A stretch of 7,384 nt of DNA from an uncultured Kineosporia sp. (GTDB lineage: Bacteria; Actinomycetota; Actinomycetes; Actinomycetales; Kineosporiaceae): the NCBI GenBank assembly GCA_937859855.1, contig CALMAR010000317.1, positions 1 through 7,384 of the forward strand, given 5' to 3'. Shown here piece by piece: positions 5,981 through 7,384 of the stretch (position 1 is its first letter; each line of letters opens with the position of its first letter). The notes under the pieces are model-generated. The model was given only the letters and a program-made list of their open reading frames with translations. It had not been told where the DNA came from and searched no databases. The position numbers were made by a program, and so were the translations under genes.

Positions 5981-5989
5981 AATCACCCC

Positions 5990-6766
5990 ATGGCTCAGCG
6001 GATCGACGTCAGCGGGCTGAACGTCTACTACGGCTCGTTCAAGGCGGTCGAGGACGTCTCGCTCGCCGTCGAGCCGCGCACCGTGACCGCGTTCATCGGC
6101 CCGTCCGGCTGCGGCAAGTCCACCTTCCTGCGCACCCTGAACCGGATGCACGAGGTGATCCCGGGGGGCCGGGTAGAGGGCAAGATCTCCCTGAACGGAC
6201 GCGACCTGTACGCCAAGGACGTCGACCCGGTGGCCGTGCGGCGCACGGTCGGGATGGTGTTCCAGCGGCCCAACCCGTTCCCGACCATGACCATCTTCGA
6301 CAACGTGGCCGCCGGCCTGCGGCTGAACGGCGAGAAGAACAAGCGGCGGCTGACTGAGGCGGTGGAGAAGTCGCTGGTCGGGGCCAACCTGTGGAACGAG
6401 GTCAAGGACCGGTTGAACAAGCCAGGCGCGGGCCTGTCCGGTGGCCAGCAGCAGCGGCTGTGCATAGCCCGGGCCATCGCCGTCCAGCCGCAGGTGCTGC
6501 TGATGGACGAGCCGTGCTCAGCCCTGGACCCGATCTCGACGCTGGCCATCGAGGATCTGATCGCCGAGCTGAAGTCGCAGTTCACCATCGTGATCGTGAC
6601 TCACAACATGCAGCAGGCGGCCCGGGTCAGCGACCGGACGGCGTTCTTCAATCTGGCCGCGACCGGCAAACCCGGCCGGCTGATCGAGTACTCCGACACC
6701 ACCAAGATCTTCAGCAATCCGGAGGAGAAGGCCACCGAGGACTACGTCTCCGGCCGCTTCGGCTGA
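5990..6766 (+). CDS. pstB: Phosphate ABC transporter ATP-binding protein PstB
   Basis: PstB is the cytoplasmic ATPase that powers phosphate import through PstCA. At 258 residues it has normal family length and all ABC motifs are intact: Walker [10 protein letters not shown] (37-45), Q-loop FQRPNPFP (91-98) with the PstB-typical RPNPFP, ABC signature [14 protein letters not shown] (149-162), Walker B VLLMDEP (169-175) with catalytic E174, D-loop SALD (177-180), and switch histidine H205 in [10 protein letters not shown]. The C-terminal [11 protein letters not shown] (234-244) and DYVSGRFG ending are also typical of PstB. ATG 5990 has a strong AAGGAG upstream. The gene is last in the operon, but the structured spacer before it separates it from pstA, so its level could be set apart from the permeases. 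No phoU follows; the next gene is convergent. Confidence 0.97.
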   Translation: MAQRIDVSGLNVYYGSFKAVEDVSLAVEPRTVTAFIGPSGCGKSTFLRTLNRMHEVIPGGRVEGKISLNGRDLYAKDVDPVAVRRTVGMVFQRPNPFPTMTIFDNVAAGLRLNGEKNKRRLTEAVEKSLVGANLWNEVKDRLNKPGAGLSGGQQQRLCIARAIAVQPQVLLMDEPCSALDPISTLAIEDLIAELKSQFTIVIVTHNMQQAARVSDRTAFFNLAATGKPGRLIEYSDTTKIFSNPEEKATEDYVSGRFG

Positions 6767-6850
6767 GCTCGTTCTCCCTCGCGCTCTTGATCACCGGCTC
6801 CGCCCCCGATAGTACGGCCTGCGCCTCACTTCAGTGGGCTGAGCCGCTGA
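6767..6850. other. 84-bp convergent gap between pstB and the metallophosphoesterase
   Basis: The two genes meet tail to tail here. The only structure seen is a weak hairpin, CTCAC (6825-6829) with GTGGG (6834-6838) around TTCA, including one T-G wobble and no T-tract. It might terminate one or both transcripts, but the evidence is thin. CTCGTTC (6768-6774) and CGGCTCCG (6795-6802) also occur as reverse complements in the pstA-pstB spacer, at different spacing. Confidence 0.3.
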
Positions 6851-7384
6851 TCATGGCGAGGTCGAGAGCGGCAGATCCTCGGGACGGCGGTGCTGGCTGG
6901 GCTCGTCCGTGGATCGTGCGGCGCCGGCCGGTCCCAGCTGGCCGGACGGCACCAGGGGCTTGGTGTCGTGGATCACGACTCGCTGCAGATTCACCGACGC
7001 TAGCCCGAATCCGCCCACGGTGATCGAGTCGGTGCCGACCACCCGCCCGGCCTGTGGCCCAGTTCGGGCGATGTAGACCAGCGACGCCGCCAGCGGCAGC
7101 GGCTGGCCCTTGGCCAGCCGATCCAGGCCGCGCGCGGTGATCCCAGCTCCGCCGGTCGAACCCTCGATCATGATTCGGGTTCCGGACGGGTCCAGCCGGG
7201 TCGACCGGGAATGGGTGTGCCCGGCGAAGATGGTGGGGACCCGGCCCAGCAGCGCAGTCATCTCGACCGGCTCGTGAACGGCCGCGATCTGGACCGGAAC
7301 TTCCGGATGAGCCGTGTCCCAGCTCTCGATCGTGCTGGCCAGCTCGCCGTTGGCCCGGCCCTGCGGACCGAGAGTGGCCTGGAC
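6851..7384 (-). CDS. Metallophosphoesterase, C-terminal part (5' end outside window)
   Basis: The minus-strand frame is open from the right window edge and ends at TGA (complement of 6851-6853), giving 177 visible residues. IFAGHTHSRS (starting about 46 residues into the visible part) is the GHTH metal-binding motif of calcineurin-like metallophosphoesterases, and the preceding AAVHEPVE supplies the single-histidine motif that sits before it in this family. These enzymes use a two-metal centre to cleave phosphomono- or phosphodiesters. The ATG at 7261 is internal, since family sequence continues upstream of it to the edge. After the catalytic half, a mostly beta-type tail (about DSITVGGFGLASVNLQRVVI) and a polar, probably disordered end (STDEPSQHRRPEDL) follow. 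The N-terminal metal ligands, and any membrane segments or signal peptide, lie outside, so substrate and location are unknown. It is convergent with pstB; a phosphate-scavenging role would suit the setting but is only inference. Confidence 0.82.
   Translation of the reverse strand, partial: VQATLGPQGRANGELASTIESWDTAHPEVPVQIAAVHEPVEMTALLGRVPTIFAGHTHSRSTRLDPSGTRIMIEGSTGGAGITARGLDRLAKGQPLPLAASLVYIARTGPQAGRVVGTDSITVGGFGLASVNLQRVVIHDTKPLVPSGQLGPAGAARSTDEPSQHRRPEDLPLSTSP

Larger units (their letters stand above)
5855..5989. repeat. Structured, inverted-repeat-rich spacer between pstA and pstB
   Basis: All other pst junctions overlap, yet here 135 bp intervene. AGCTTCGCGC (5858-5867) is the exact reverse complement of GCGCGAAGCT (5939-5948), forming 10-bp ends of a 91-bp unit. 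Inside are CCTGG/CCAGG (5875-5879 with 5896-5900) and a purine-rich stretch with recurring GAGCGAG/GGCGAAGG words (5889-5930). A separate perfect hairpin follows at 5951-5969. No open frame of supportable size or homology crosses it. The repeats are seen directly; a small dispersed intergenic element (MITE- or REP-like) or an mRNA processing or stability segment are the inferred readings. Confidence 0.55.

Noticed and set aside
4799..6151. 450-codon open frame on the minus strand opposite the end of pstC, pstA and the start of pstB
   Set aside because: Its protein is rich in H, D, Q, G and R without any recognisable domain, as expected for the antisense of GC-rich coding DNA. It lies across three well-supported genes on the other strand.

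Overview
The window is GC-rich DNA with strong G/C preference at third codon positions, and its proteins look actinobacterial. The gene order ppk1 - menJ-like reductase - mutT1-like hydrolase resembles the mycobacterial ppk1/mutT1 neighbourhood. The 11-bp direct-repeat PHO box upstream of pstS is of the type described in Streptomyces. The organism is therefore a high-GC member of Actinomycetota. A propionibacterial or other polyphosphate-storing lineage would fit, but the sequence alone does not settle the genus.

Layout, left to right on the + strand. The window opens with the last 92 codons of polyphosphate kinase (ppk1). A GC-rich hairpin follows, then a complete FAD-dependent reductase of the geranylgeranyl reductase family, very like mycobacterial MenJ (360-1622). 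After a second hairpin comes a two-domain MutT1-like protein, Nudix plus histidine phosphatase (about 1679-2629). A 218-bp regulatory gap (2630-2847) holds a hairpin just after mutT1, a clear PHO box (2718-2739), possible promoter hexamers and a perfect 16-bp palindrome (2780-2795). The high-affinity phosphate transporter operon pstS-pstC-pstA-pstB then runs to 6766. pstS/pstC overlap by 1 base and pstC/pstA by 4, but pstA and pstB are separated by 135 bp full of inverted repeats. The right end carries the C-terminal part of a metallophosphoesterase on the minus strand, convergent with pstB and cut by the window edge.

How it fits together: PstS captures phosphate outside the membrane, PstC and PstA form the channel, and PstB hydrolyses ATP to drive uptake. 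The PHO box predicts induction under phosphate starvation by a PhoP/RegX3-type response regulator. PPK1 turns ATP and incoming phosphate into polyphosphate, so import and storage lie side by side. The MutT1-like enzyme probably cleans oxidised guanine nucleotides and/or dinucleoside polyphosphates. The MenJ-like protein belongs to menaquinone side-chain reduction and has no obvious phosphate role. No phoU follows pstB in this window.

I see no CRISPR array, tRNA, rRNA, transposase, toxin or defence gene. The most unusual stretch is the structured pstA-pstB spacer, which looks like a small non-coding repeat element or an RNA processing or control segment inside the operon.
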